Assembly: GCA_009702845.1 (NCBI GenBank)
Contig: WLHG01000001.1
Location: forward strand, 1 to 41,028
Origin: Actinomycetota bacterium
GTDB taxonomy: Bacteria > Actinomycetota > Actinomycetes > Nanopelagicales > Nanopelagicaceae
DNA: 41,028 bases
Direction: 5' to 3'
Of the stretch, positions 34,137 through 41,028 are shown piece after piece (within the stretch, counting starts at the first letter, position 1; the number at the start of each line of letters is the position of its first letter). Under the pieces are notes generated by a model. It searched no databases. It was not told where the DNA came from and saw only the letters and a list, made by a program, of their open reading frames with translations. The translations under genes and the position numbers were made by a program.

Positions 34137-35644
34137 TGATCTGGTTAACACTCTTAATGGCACTTCCACTTGCCGGCTCGGTGGCAGTAGCTGCCCTTCC
34201 AAAGAAAAACGAGAAGTTAGTAAAGCAAGTTGCTTTAGCTACCACTTTGCTAGTTATGGGTGCGACAATTGCAATGGCTGTTGGTTTCCAGCGCGATAAT
34301 GTTGAGCTGCAATTTGTTGAAAAGTACGCATGGATTCCATCTTTTGGAATCAACTATGCCCTTGGTATTGATGGTCTTGCACTAGTGCTGATCTTGATGT
34401 CAACGATTCTTGCCCCAGTTGTAGTTTTAGCTGGTTGGAACGAAGCCCATGGCGGACGTTGGAGTGTTAAAACTTTCTACATCCTTATCCTTGTCCTTGA
34501 GACGATGATGATTGGTGTATTTGCCGCAACCGATGTATTCCTCTTCTATGTGATTTTTGAAGCGATGTTAATCCCTGTTTACTTCCTTATTGGAGGATAT
34601 GGCACGGGAGAGCGTTCAGCGGCAGCTGTTAAGTTTTTGATTTACAGCCTTTTCGGTGGTCTCTTGATGCTGGCCTCAATCATCGCCCTGTACGTGATGT
34701 CAGGTGCTCAAGGTGGACATACATTTGATTTAGCTGCACTCTCACAACTTGAGATGAGTTCGACTACACAAAACCTTTTGTTCCTAGGTTTCTTCATCGC
34801 CTTTGCTATTAAAGCTCCTTTATGGCCTCTGCATACATGGCTTCCTGATGCTGCAGAATCTGCCACGCCTGGAACATCCGTTCTTCTCCTTGGAGTGCTC
34901 GATAAAGTCGGCACCTTTGGAATGATTCGTTACTGCCTAACGCTCTTCCCTGATGCAAGCAAGACCTTCACTCCAGTGATCTTGGTCTTAGCGGTAATCT
35001 CAATTGTTTATGGTGCATTCCTTGCAATCGGACAGCGTGACCTAAAGCGTTTGATCGCCTTTACGTCGATCTCTCACTTCGGCTTCATAACCATGGGAAT
35101 CTTCGCCATGACCTCCCAAGGCCACAGCGGGGCAACGTTATATATGTTTAATCATGGCTTCTCGACGGCGGCACTCTTCTTAGTTGGTGGCTGGATGATC
35201 TCGCGTCGGGGATCTTCAACGATTTCAGATTTCGGCGGCCTACAACGTGTTACTCCAGTCATGGCATGGATGTTCTTCCTGGCAGGCATGTCATCTCTTG
35301 CACTCCCTGGGCTGTCGAGCTTCGTGAGTGAATTCCTTGTATTAGTTGGAACTTTCACCAGGTATCCAGTCCATGCAATCATCGCAACCTTCGGAATCGT
35401 TTTAGCTGCGCTCTATATATTAATTCCAGTTCAGAAAGCGCTTCACGGTCCAACTACTCCCGGTAATGAAAATTTGAGTGATTTAAATCTTCGCGAAAAA
35501 ATCGCTATCGCACCGGTGATGGCAATTATTATCGTCCTTGGTTTCTATCCATCTCCACTTCTCAAAACCATCAATCCAGCGGCCTCACATGTCATCGCTC
35601 AATTGGGCTTTAGCGATCCCGTTCCAACGAATGGAAGCAAATAA
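34136..35644 (+). CDS. nuoM: NADH-quinone oxidoreductase subunit M (NuoM)
   Basis: 502 residues from the ATG at 34136, which overlaps the nuoL stop (TAATG); a GTG-type start 18 bases earlier would add residues inside nuoL and is less likely. The antiporter-like motifs are 'FYVIFEAMLIPVYFLIGGYG' (conserved Glu), 'AIKAPLWPLHTWLPDA' (conserved Lys and His) and 'FTSISHFGFITMG'. Fourteen membrane segments are expected from the hydrophobic pattern. It is one of three homologous proton-pumping subunits. The stop shares a base with the nuoN ATG. Confidence 0.97.
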   Translation: MIWLTLLMALPLAGSVAVAALPKKNEKLVKQVALATTLLVMGATIAMAVGFQRDNVELQFVEKYAWIPSFGINYALGIDGLALVLILMSTILAPVVVLAGWNEAHGGRWSVKTFYILILVLETMMIGVFAATDVFLFYVIFEAMLIPVYFLIGGYGTGERSAAAVKFLIYSLFGGLLMLASIIALYVMSGAQGGHTFDLAALSQLEMSSTTQNLLFLGFFIAFAIKAPLWPLHTWLPDAAESATPGTSVLLLGVLDKVGTFGMIRYCLTLFPDASKTFTPVILVLAVISIVYGAFLAIGQRDLKRLIAFTSISHFGFITMGIFAMTSQGHSGATLYMFNHGFSTAALFLVGGWMISRRGSSTISDFGGLQRVTPVMAWMFFLAGMSSLALPGLSSFVSEFLVLVGTFTRYPVHAIIATFGIVLAALYILIPVQKALHGPTTPGNENLSDLNLREKIAIAPVMAIIIVLGFYPSPLLKTINPAASHVIAQLGFSDPVPTNGSK

Positions 35645-37161
35645 TGGAGTTCACAGCCCCCGTTCTTAACTACACACTTCTCTCGCCGATTCTGATTCTC
35701 CTTGCAGGAGCCTTGATCGGGGTATTGGTTGAAGCCTTTGCATCAAAAGCTCTTCGTCCCGTAATGCAGTTGAGTATCACGGTTGGTACGTTGGTGCTAT
35801 CGCTTGCCCAAGTCTGGAAAATTCGTAATGAAACTTCAATGACCGCAGCAATGGGATCAGTTGCTATCGACGGTCCAGCGATCTTGTTGCAGGCCTCAAT
35901 TCTTATTATTGCCATTATCTCTGTCTTTGTAATTGCAGATACCGACCACTTCACCGCCTTAGCGGCAGCTTTGCCAGGCTCCGATGAAGAGCGACATGCA
36001 GTCCAGACCGGCAACCAAGTAACCGAGGTTTATCCGCTCACCCTTTTTGCAATCTCCGGAATGATGTTGTTCCCAATCTCAACTGATTTAATTACTTTGT
36101 TTGTGGCCCTTGAAATGCTCTCGTTGCCACTGTATTTGATGGCCGGACTTTCACGCCGCCGCCGCTTAGCCTCACAGGAGGCGGCCCTTAAGTACTTCCT
36201 TTTAGGCGCTTTCTCATCAGCGTTTTTCCTCTTTGGAATGGCCTATTTATACGGATATTCAGCCTCGGTCACCTTCGCCGGAATCCGCGAAGCAGTTGTC
36301 GGCGGAAGTGGCAACGATGTCTTACTTCTGATCGGTATCGCCTTTGTTTCAATTGGTCTGCTCTTTAAAGTCGGCGCAGTTCCCTTCCATGCATGGTCAC
36401 CTGATGTTTATCAAGGCGCACCAACTCCAATTACTGGCTTCATGGCTGCAGCTACCAAGGTGGCTGCCTTTGGTGCGATGCTTCGTATTTATTACACGGT
36501 CTTTGCAAATGCACAATGGTCATGGTCACCTTTACTGTCGGTGATAGCTATTGTCACGATGTTATTTGGTTCGTTAGTTGCAATCGCACAGCGCGATGTA
36601 AAGCGTATGTTGGCCTACTCATCGATTGCCCATGCTGGCTTCTTACTTGCAGGAGTCATCGCTTTAAATAAGGCCGGTCTCGATGCCTCTATCTTTTATC
36701 TGTTTGCCTACGGAGTTGCAACTGTTGGAGCATTTGCGATCGTGACATTGGTTCGCGACTCCGGGGGAGAAGTTACTGATCTAAATCGTTGGAAGGGCTT
36801 AGGAAAGCGTTCCCCATGGATCGCCGCCACATTTGCTGGTTTCTTATTAGCCTTTGCTGGAATTCCTCTTACTAGCGGTTTCATTGGAAAGTTTTCAATC
36901 TTTTCAGCGGCCTATGAAAGTGGAGCCAAGGGCGTTGTGATCGCCGGCGTACTATCTAGTGCAATCGCCGCCTTCTTCTACATCCGAGTAATAGTTCTGA
37001 TGTTTTTCACAGATCCGATTCAAGATGGCACAAGCGTTGAGATTCCATCGGTATTAACACGAGCAGCCATCATCTTCTCAATAGCTCTTACAATCGCACT
37101 TGGTGTCTACCCAGCTCCACTTCTTGATGTAATTACGAACCTCGCAACCTTTATCCGCTAA
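35644..37161 (+). CDS. nuoN: NADH-quinone oxidoreductase subunit N (NuoN)
   Basis: 505 residues with about fourteen membrane segments. Landmarks are 'TLFVALEMLSLPLYLMAGL' with the conserved Glu, 'FKVGAVPFHAWSPDVYQGAP' with the conserved Lys, 'MAAATKVAAFGAML' and 'AIAQRDVKRMLAYSSIAHAG'. It is the proton-pumping subunit nearest to NuoK and the last Nuo gene. The hydrophilic insert around residues 95-125 ('DTDHFTALAAALPGSDEERH') looks like the actinobacterial form. Its TAA shares a base with the ATG of the polyprenyl diphosphate synthase, so that gene is translationally coupled to complex I. Confidence 0.97.
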   Translation: MEFTAPVLNYTLLSPILILLAGALIGVLVEAFASKALRPVMQLSITVGTLVLSLAQVWKIRNETSMTAAMGSVAIDGPAILLQASILIIAIISVFVIADTDHFTALAAALPGSDEERHAVQTGNQVTEVYPLTLFAISGMMLFPISTDLITLFVALEMLSLPLYLMAGLSRRRRLASQEAALKYFLLGAFSSAFFLFGMAYLYGYSASVTFAGIREAVVGGSGNDVLLLIGIAFVSIGLLFKVGAVPFHAWSPDVYQGAPTPITGFMAAATKVAAFGAMLRIYYTVFANAQWSWSPLLSVIAIVTMLFGSLVAIAQRDVKRMLAYSSIAHAGFLLAGVIALNKAGLDASIFYLFAYGVATVGAFAIVTLVRDSGGEVTDLNRWKGLGKRSPWIAATFAGFLLAFAGIPLTSGFIGKFSIFSAAYESGAKGVVIAGVLSSAIAAFFYIRVIVLMFFTDPIQDGTSVEIPSVLTRAAIIFSIALTIALGVYPAPLLDVITNLATFIR

Positions 37162-38150
37162 TGTCCTCATTTGGCATTCCTAACGTCGCTCCAGCCCTTG
37201 AGGCGACATTGGTTGTGCAGATGGAGCAAGTTGAGGCGTTGCTCCTAAGCCACACTAGAAGTGACTACCCATTTGTCGATGAGACTGCCCATCACTTGGT
37301 CGCAGCCGGTGGCAAGCGTTTGCGCCCCTTATTAACCCTATTAACGGCTCAGTTTGGCGATCCGATGGGCCAAGGAGTTATCGCCGCGGCCGTTGCCTGC
37401 GAGATTACGCACCTTGCAACGCTTTATCACGATGATGTTATGGATGAGGCCCCGCTTCGCCGCGGAGTAGAAAGTGCCAACATGCGTTGGGGAAATACGA
37501 TTGCAATTTTGACTGGTGATTTTCTTTTTGCAAAATCTTCAGATTTATTAGCCGATCTTGGACCGGAGGCAGTACGCCTACAGGCCCGCACTTTTGAACG
37601 ACTCGTTATTGGGCAGATTATGGAAACGCAGGGACCAAATCCTGGCCAAGATCCACTAGAACATTACCTACAAGTTGTCGCCGATAAAACAGGTTCTCTT
37701 ATTGCAGCAAGTGCATGTTATGGTGCCATGGTCTCTGGCGCCTCCCTTGAGATTATGAATACTGTTACCGTCTTTGGCGAAAAAATCGGTGTAGCTTTTC
37801 AGTTAGCCGATGATGTTATTGATATTGCAAGCGAATCAAATCAATCGGGCAAGACACCGGGTACTGATCTTCGAGAGGGTGTACCAACACTAGTAACTTT
37901 AAATGTAATGAAGTCGACGAATTCTGCAGATCGCGAATTACAGCAACTTTTGTCGGCACCTATTGAAGATGAAGCCACTGTGCAAGAAGTATTAGTAGCT
38001 CTTCGAAACCACAAGGCCTTGGGCGAATCTCGCGAGCAGTTACACCAAGTCGCAAAAGATGCCCGGCTTGCACTTGGACCGCTCCCTGTCTGTGATGCGA
38101 CTGGAGCTTTAATGTCGTTATGCGATGCGGTTATTGATCGCTCTGCTTGA
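37161..38150 (+). CDS. Long-chain polyprenyl diphosphate synthase (menaquinone side chain)
   Basis: 329 residues of the trans-prenyltransferase family. Motifs are 'GGKRLRPLLTL', the first Asp-rich motif 'DDVMD' in 'LYHDDVMDEAPLRRG', 'GDFLFAKS', 'KTGSLIAASACYGA', and the second Asp-rich motif 'DDVID'. The residue five before the first motif is Ala, small as in enzymes making long chains (C30 or longer) rather than farnesyl or geranylgeranyl diphosphate. Product length is not determined. It would extend a short allylic diphosphate with isopentenyl diphosphate for MenA. It starts on the last base of the nuoN stop, so it is the end of the nuo transcription unit. Gene names grcC, hepT and ispB are used for relatives. 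Confidence 0.93.
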   Translation: MSSFGIPNVAPALEATLVVQMEQVEALLLSHTRSDYPFVDETAHHLVAAGGKRLRPLLTLLTAQFGDPMGQGVIAAAVACEITHLATLYHDDVMDEAPLRRGVESANMRWGNTIAILTGDFLFAKSSDLLADLGPEAVRLQARTFERLVIGQIMETQGPNPGQDPLEHYLQVVADKTGSLIAASACYGAMVSGASLEIMNTVTVFGEKIGVAFQLADDVIDIASESNQSGKTPGTDLREGVPTLVTLNVMKSTNSADRELQQLLSAPIEDEATVQEVLVALRNHKALGESREQLHQVAKDARLALGPLPVCDATGALMSLCDAVIDRSA

Positions 38151-38217
38151 TCTAAGCAAAACTAGAGCCAGTACGTTCAATATTCCGCCATGTGGACAGG
38201 TTGTCATGGTACCCACG

Positions 38218-38230
38218 CCTAGATACTAGG
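38218..38230. repeat. Short inverted repeat CCTAG-ATA-CTAGG
   Basis: A perfect five-base inverted repeat with a three-base centre stands in the middle of the 179-base gap before the alcohol dehydrogenase. A second, looser pair, GGAAT (38229-38233) and ATTCC (38255-38259), overlaps it. It could be an operator half-site pair or chance; there is no T-run, so it is not an intrinsic terminator. Confidence 0.3.
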
Positions 38231-38305
38231 AATTATCGGATGGTAAGAATTACTATTCCAACCCTCCGTGAATTCGGGCAGACTAGGGTCAGCCCCTGAA
38301 TCGCC

Positions 38306-38325
38306 TACAATGAAAGTTGAGGAAG
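38306..38325 (+). promoter_or_regulatory. Putative -10 and ribosome-binding site of the alcohol dehydrogenase
   Basis: TACAAT at 38306-38311 fits the -10 pattern, and GAGGAAG at 38319-38325 stands four bases before the ATG at 38330. I see no good -35 at 17 bases. The remainder of the 38151-38329 gap holds the inverted repeat above and an imperfect hairpin (GGGC at 38275-38279 region with GCCC near 38292), and no gene. Confidence 0.4.
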
Positions 38326-38329
38326 CCCT

Positions 38330-39412
38330 ATGAAAGCTGCCATTCTTCGCCAAGTCAATGTTCCAATGAAGATTGAGGAAGTTGAACTTCTTGACCCTCG
38401 TGAGGGCGAAGTTAAAGTTGCAATGACTGCAACTGGAATCTGCCATAGCTGCCTACATGTTATTGATGGAAGCTTGCCGGGAATTCAACTGCCAATGGTT
38501 TTAGGTGATGAAGGTGCTGGAGTAGTTACTGCCATTGGTCCAGGAGTGACTAATGTAAAAGTCGGTGATCACATCATCGTTTCGTGGTCTCCCACCTGTG
38601 GCCGTTGTAAGTATTGTGTTTCCGGGCGGCCAGTGTTGTGTATTAATCAACCTCCCTTTGGCTTTCTAGGAGATGGCACCACCCGTATGAAGATTGGCAA
38701 GGAAGATATTTTGCACTTTGGTCCAGCGACTTATGCGACAGAGAATGTAATTCCAGCTAGCTGTGCGATTCCTATCAATCCTAAGATGCCTTTAGATATG
38801 GCAGCACTTATTGGTTGCTCGGTGATGACAGGCGTTGGCGCCGTTACACAAACTGCGAACGTTCCAGCGGGTGCTTCTTTAGCAGTATTTGGATGCGGTG
38901 GAATTGGACTTAACTCAATTCAAGGTGGAGTTATCGCTGGGGCGTCAAAGATTATTGCCGTAGATATAAGCGATGAAAAATTGAAGACAGCAGCATCACT
39001 CGGCGCAACTCATCTTGTGAGGGCTGACAAGAATGCTATAGAGGAAATTATTAAGATCACTAATGGTGGCGTTGACTACGCGGTCGTAGCCGTTGGAAAT
39101 AACAAGGCCCTAGGACAGGCATGGGAGTCGTTGGCCCCTGGTGGCACGTGCGTTTCCCTCGCCTTGTATCCACCTGATCAAAAAATGGATCTTGATCCAA
39201 ATAAGTTCGCAGCCAAGGAGCTCAAGCTTATTGGATCTCGATATGGCTCAGCCCGTCCTTCTATTGATTTTGCAACGATGGTAGATCTCTATATGAGCGG
39301 AAAACTCAAGTTGGATGAATTGGTTTCTAAGCGTTATGGTTTTGACGAGATCAATGAGGCACATCGTGCTCTAGCAGCTGGAGAGAGTGCACGCACTATC
39401 GTTGTTTTCTAA
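38330..39412 (+). CDS. Zinc-dependent alcohol dehydrogenase (MDR family) with altered zinc ligand
   Basis: 360 residues of the medium-chain dehydrogenase family. The catalytic zinc region has C38 in 'TGICHSCLHV' and a late Cys in 'LIGCSVMTGVG', but the usual GHEGAG is GDEGAG here (D60 in place of His). The structural zinc site is complete: C90, C93, C96 and C104. The Rossmann motif is 'FGCGGIGLNSIQGG', and 'AVDIS' with the Asp at the end of strand 2 indicates NAD rather than NADP. The nearest well-known relatives are class III/formaldehyde and NDMA-dependent type dehydrogenases; the substrate is unknown. It is alone on its strand, with its own leader, a TACAAT -10 candidate and a good ribosome-binding site, so it is separately regulated from the nuo operon. 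Confidence 0.9.
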   Translation: MKAAILRQVNVPMKIEEVELLDPREGEVKVAMTATGICHSCLHVIDGSLPGIQLPMVLGDEGAGVVTAIGPGVTNVKVGDHIIVSWSPTCGRCKYCVSGRPVLCINQPPFGFLGDGTTRMKIGKEDILHFGPATYATENVIPASCAIPINPKMPLDMAALIGCSVMTGVGAVTQTANVPAGASLAVFGCGGIGLNSIQGGVIAGASKIIAVDISDEKLKTAASLGATHLVRADKNAIEEIIKITNGGVDYAVVAVGNNKALGQAWESLAPGGTCVSLALYPPDQKMDLDPNKFAAKELKLIGSRYGSARPSIDFATMVDLYMSGKLKLDELVSKRYGFDEINEAHRALAAGESARTIVVF

Positions 39413-39432
39413 CTCCATCGTCGGCTAGCCGG

Positions 39433-39453
39433 CAGTGTCGCTACGCGATACTG
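39433..39453. terminator. Possible bidirectional hairpin between convergent genes
   Basis: CAGTGTCGC-TAC-GCGATACTG forms a nine-base stem (one G-T pair) with a three-base loop, including the rarD stop codon, in the 28-base gap between convergent genes. The ten-base palindrome CGGCTAGCCG (39422-39431) stands next to it. Neither strand has a T-run after the stem, so termination is uncertain. Confidence 0.3.
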
Positions 39454-40331
39454 GTATTGACCGCTCGGCTTGATCTAATTGCATCAAGGGCGAGCGTCAT
39501 CAGCGCTAACCAGATAGCAAGAAAACCGATCCAGCGGGCTGTTGGCATATCTTCATGTCGCACCCACACTCCAATACAAAAAGTTAGTGTTGGGGTGATG
39601 TACTGCAGTAAACCAATTACTGTCAGCGGCAGGCGGGTAGTTGCACCATTAAATAATAGGAGCGGGATCGCCGTGATGGCGCCAGCGCTAATTAGAAGAA
39701 GTGTTATTCCAATGCCATGGCCGAACTGGCCAGTTCCTTTATTGCCAATGTAGAGCAGGTAAAGCAGGTACGGAATACTGGAAATTGCAGTTTCAATAGC
39801 CAAGCCATCTAGTGCCTTAAGCCCTAACTGCTTTTTAACGAAGCCATAACTTCCCCACGAGATTGCCAATGTCATCGCTATCCAGGGCAAGCGACCGTAG
39901 TTAAAGGTCAAGACAAGAACCCCCAGTGTTGCAGTTCCTAAAGCGACCCATTGCAGTCTACGCATTTTTTCTTTTAGAACTAAAACACCGATGGCAACTG
40001 TTGCCAGAGGATTGATGTAGTAACCAAGGGCAGCTTCAACGACATGGCCATTATTAGTCGCCCAGATATAGGCCAGCCAATTAACTGAAACTAAGCCAGA
40101 GGACAGGAACAATCTACTTACAATTTTCGGATGCTTCATTGTGGCTAAAGTATTTTTAAGTGAACGCGTAATCGCCAAAATAATTACACAGAAAACTAAA
40201 GTCCAAATGGCACGGTGAGAGACAATTTCAAGTGCGGAAGCAGGTTTTAGTAAGGGCCAATACAGAGGGAAAATACCCCAAAGTATGTATCCGCTTACTC
40301 CGAAGAGTAAGCCCGTTTTGTTTTTATTCAA
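39441..40331 (-). CDS. rarD: RarD-like EamA family transporter
   Basis: 296 residues with ten membrane segments in two EamA repeats. The N-terminus 'GVSGYILWGIFPLYWPLLKPASALEIVSHRAIW' is the RarD signature, and 'NWLAYIWATNNGHVVEAALGYYINPL' is the other strongly conserved block (given here as landmarks, each within one helix pair). Members of the drug/metabolite transporter superfamily move small molecules such as amino acids or drugs across the cytoplasmic membrane. The RarD name comes from a chloramphenicol-sensitivity phenotype; the true substrate is unknown. The ATG follows the yajQ TGA-type stop without a gap, so both genes are cotranscribed. No ribosome-binding site is evident, suggesting translational coupling. 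Confidence 0.92.
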   Translation of the reverse strand: MNKNKTGLLFGVSGYILWGIFPLYWPLLKPASALEIVSHRAIWTLVFCVIILAITRSLKNTLATMKHPKIVSRLFLSSGLVSVNWLAYIWATNNGHVVEAALGYYINPLATVAIGVLVLKEKMRRLQWVALGTATLGVLVLTFNYGRLPWIAMTLAISWGSYGFVKKQLGLKALDGLAIETAISSIPYLLYLLYIGNKGTGQFGHGIGITLLLISAGAITAIPLLLFNGATTRLPLTVIGLLQYITPTLTFCIGVWVRHEDMPTARWIGFLAIWLALMTLALDAIRSSRAVNTSIA

Positions 40332-40823
40332 TTATCTAAAGTTCGTAAACTGAACTGCGAAATCCCAGCCACCATCTTTAATCATTGCCATTGTCTCTTG
40401 TAAATCATCGCGGCTCTTTGATGTGACGCGCAATTCATCGCCTTGAATCTGAGTCTTTATAGATTTCGGACCCTCATCACGGAGAAACTTCGCTATCTTT
40501 TTAGCATTCTCAGTTGAGATACCCTCTTTTAAAGGTGCAGCAATCTTGTAAATCTTGCCAGATAAGAAAGGCGTGCCTGCATCTAGGTGTTTCAAAGAGA
40601 CACCACGTTTGATCATCTTGTCCTTAACGACATCGAGTGCAGCCTTGGCCCGTTCTTCGGTATCGGCCTCAATTAAAATCTTTTCACCTTCAAGCTCGAT
40701 CTTTGAACCAGTATTTTTAAAATCAAAGCGGGTATCGATCTCGCGGATCGCTTGATTGATGGCGTTGTCGAGCTCCATACGGTCGATTTTGGAGGTTACG
40801 TCAAAACTGCTATCTGCTGCCAC
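40332..40823 (-). CDS. yajQ: YajQ family nucleotide-binding protein
   Basis: 163 residues from the GTG at 40823. This start has GGAG six bases upstream, gives 'AADSSFDVTSKIDRMELDNA', which matches the family N-terminus, and gives the usual length (163 in mycobacteria). An ATG at 40835 would add four residues. Two ferredoxin-like halves are expected, with landmarks 'DTRFDFKNTGSKIELEG' and 'GPKSIKTQIQGDELRVTSKS'. YajQ proteins bind nucleotides or RNA, and some bind cyclic di-GMP; whether this one does is not visible in the sequence. It is the first gene of a two-gene unit with rarD and is divergent from tRNA-Tyr. Confidence 0.93.
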   Translation of the reverse strand: MAADSSFDVTSKIDRMELDNAINQAIREIDTRFDFKNTGSKIELEGEKILIEADTEERAKAALDVVKDKMIKRGVSLKHLDAGTPFLSGKIYKIAAPLKEGISTENAKKIAKFLRDEGPKSIKTQIQGDELRVTSKSRDDLQETMAMIKDGGWDFAVQFTNFR

Positions 40824-40867
40824 GGTGGGCTCCATTCACTCGTTAAAGGGCGGCCAAATAAAGTGGG

Positions 40868-40896
40868 TTAGCGCGCCTACGTGCCTACGGTATCCT
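40868..40896 (+). promoter_or_regulatory. Weak promoter candidate for tRNA-Tyr
   Basis: TTAGCG (40868-40873) and TATCCT (40891-40896) are 17 bases apart on the plus strand, ahead of the tRNA. A second -10-like CATAAT lies at 40913-40918. Between them is a direct repeat of GCCTACG (40875-40881 and 40883-40889). No gene is seen in the 118-base gap. Confidence 0.3.
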
Positions 40897-40941
40897 TACC
40901 CTTCGCACTATCCATAATTGCCGCACTACTTGTTCGACCTT

Positions 40942-41026
40942 GGCGGGTTGCCCGAGCGGCCAATGGGAGGGGACTGTAAATCCCCCGGCTCTGCCTTCGA
41001 AGGTTCAAATCCTTCACCCGCCACCA
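40942..41026 (+). tRNA. tRNA-Tyr (anticodon GUA)
   Basis: The acceptor stem GGCGGGT (40942-40948) pairs with ACCCGCC (41016-41022), followed by discriminator A and an encoded CCA (41024-41026). The anticodon stem GGGGA/TCCCC encloses the loop CTGTAAA with anticodon GTA at 40976-40978. The T arm has GGTTCAAATCC. A long variable arm makes it a type II tRNA, as bacterial tRNA-Tyr normally is. The close likeness of the D arm, anticodon loop and T arm to E. coli tRNA-Tyr supports the call over tRNA-Ser or tRNA-Leu. Confidence 0.97.
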
Positions 41027-41028
41027 GA

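Noticed and set aside
40942..41026. tRNA-Ser or tRNA-Leu, because of the long variable arm
   Set aside because: The anticodon is GTA, and the arms closely match bacterial tRNA-Tyr, which is also type II.
1..41028. CRISPR array, insertion sequence, prophage or defence island
   Set aside because: No regularly spaced repeats, transposase, integrase, terminal repeats or phage genes are seen; gene content is core metabolism.

Overview
The window reads as chromosomal core DNA from a low-to-mid GC actinobacterium with a streamlined genome. My best guess is a freshwater Nanopelagicales (acI, Candidatus Planktophila/Nanopelagicus) type of organism. The basis is actinobacterial gene order (histidine phosphatase-tlpA-ccdA-resB-ccsB as in mycobacteria, XPB helicase with its helicase-associated partner, menG next to nuoA-N, polyprenyl synthase after nuoN), a GC content that looks mid-40s by eye, and almost no intergenic DNA. 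The lineage is inference; the gene families are seen directly. No stretch longer than 300 bases lacks a gene. The longest gap is the 179 bases at 38151-38329.

Layout. 1-3608: tail of an unknown gene, then two secreted proteins facing each other: an orphan exported protein, and a multidomain protein with an HExxH zinc site, an FN3 domain and a propeller-like tail. 3644-9625: a glutaredoxin-like protein, then a minus-strand group of XPB-type DNA helicase, an M20 metallopeptidase, and a large partner sharing the helicase N-terminal domain with a WYL-like C-terminus, followed by a HAD phosphatase. 9676-13929: histidine phosphatase plus the System II cytochrome c maturation operon (TlpA/CcsX lipoprotein, CcdA, ResB, CcsB). 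13926-16111 (minus): small PLDc_N-like membrane protein, menA, menE. 16155-19579 (plus): menB, menC, menD. 19576-21391 (minus): menF and bioY. 21451-38150 (plus): menG, the 14-gene NADH dehydrogenase I operon nuoA-N, and a long-chain polyprenyl diphosphate synthase. 38330-40823: a zinc alcohol dehydrogenase, a RarD-like transporter and YajQ. 40942-41026: tRNA-Tyr(GUA).

How it works together. The centre is a respiratory-chain island. MenF, D, C, E, B, A and G make menaquinone, the polyprenyl synthase supplies its side chain, complex I reduces it with NADH, and the Ccs/Res system matures the c-type cytochromes further down the chain. MenH and MenI are not in the window.

The least expected signals are small ones. 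Eight starts have a TANNNT hexamer only 6-9 nt upstream, consistent with leaderless mRNAs, while the other transcription-unit starts mostly carry Shine-Dalgarno sequences. The menE/menB gap holds overlapping back-to-back -10 hexamers. Two -10 hexamers overlap the upstream gene's stop codon. I found no mobile element, CRISPR array, prophage or defence island, and no clearly new multi-gene system. The XPB/M20/WYL-like group is the nearest candidate.
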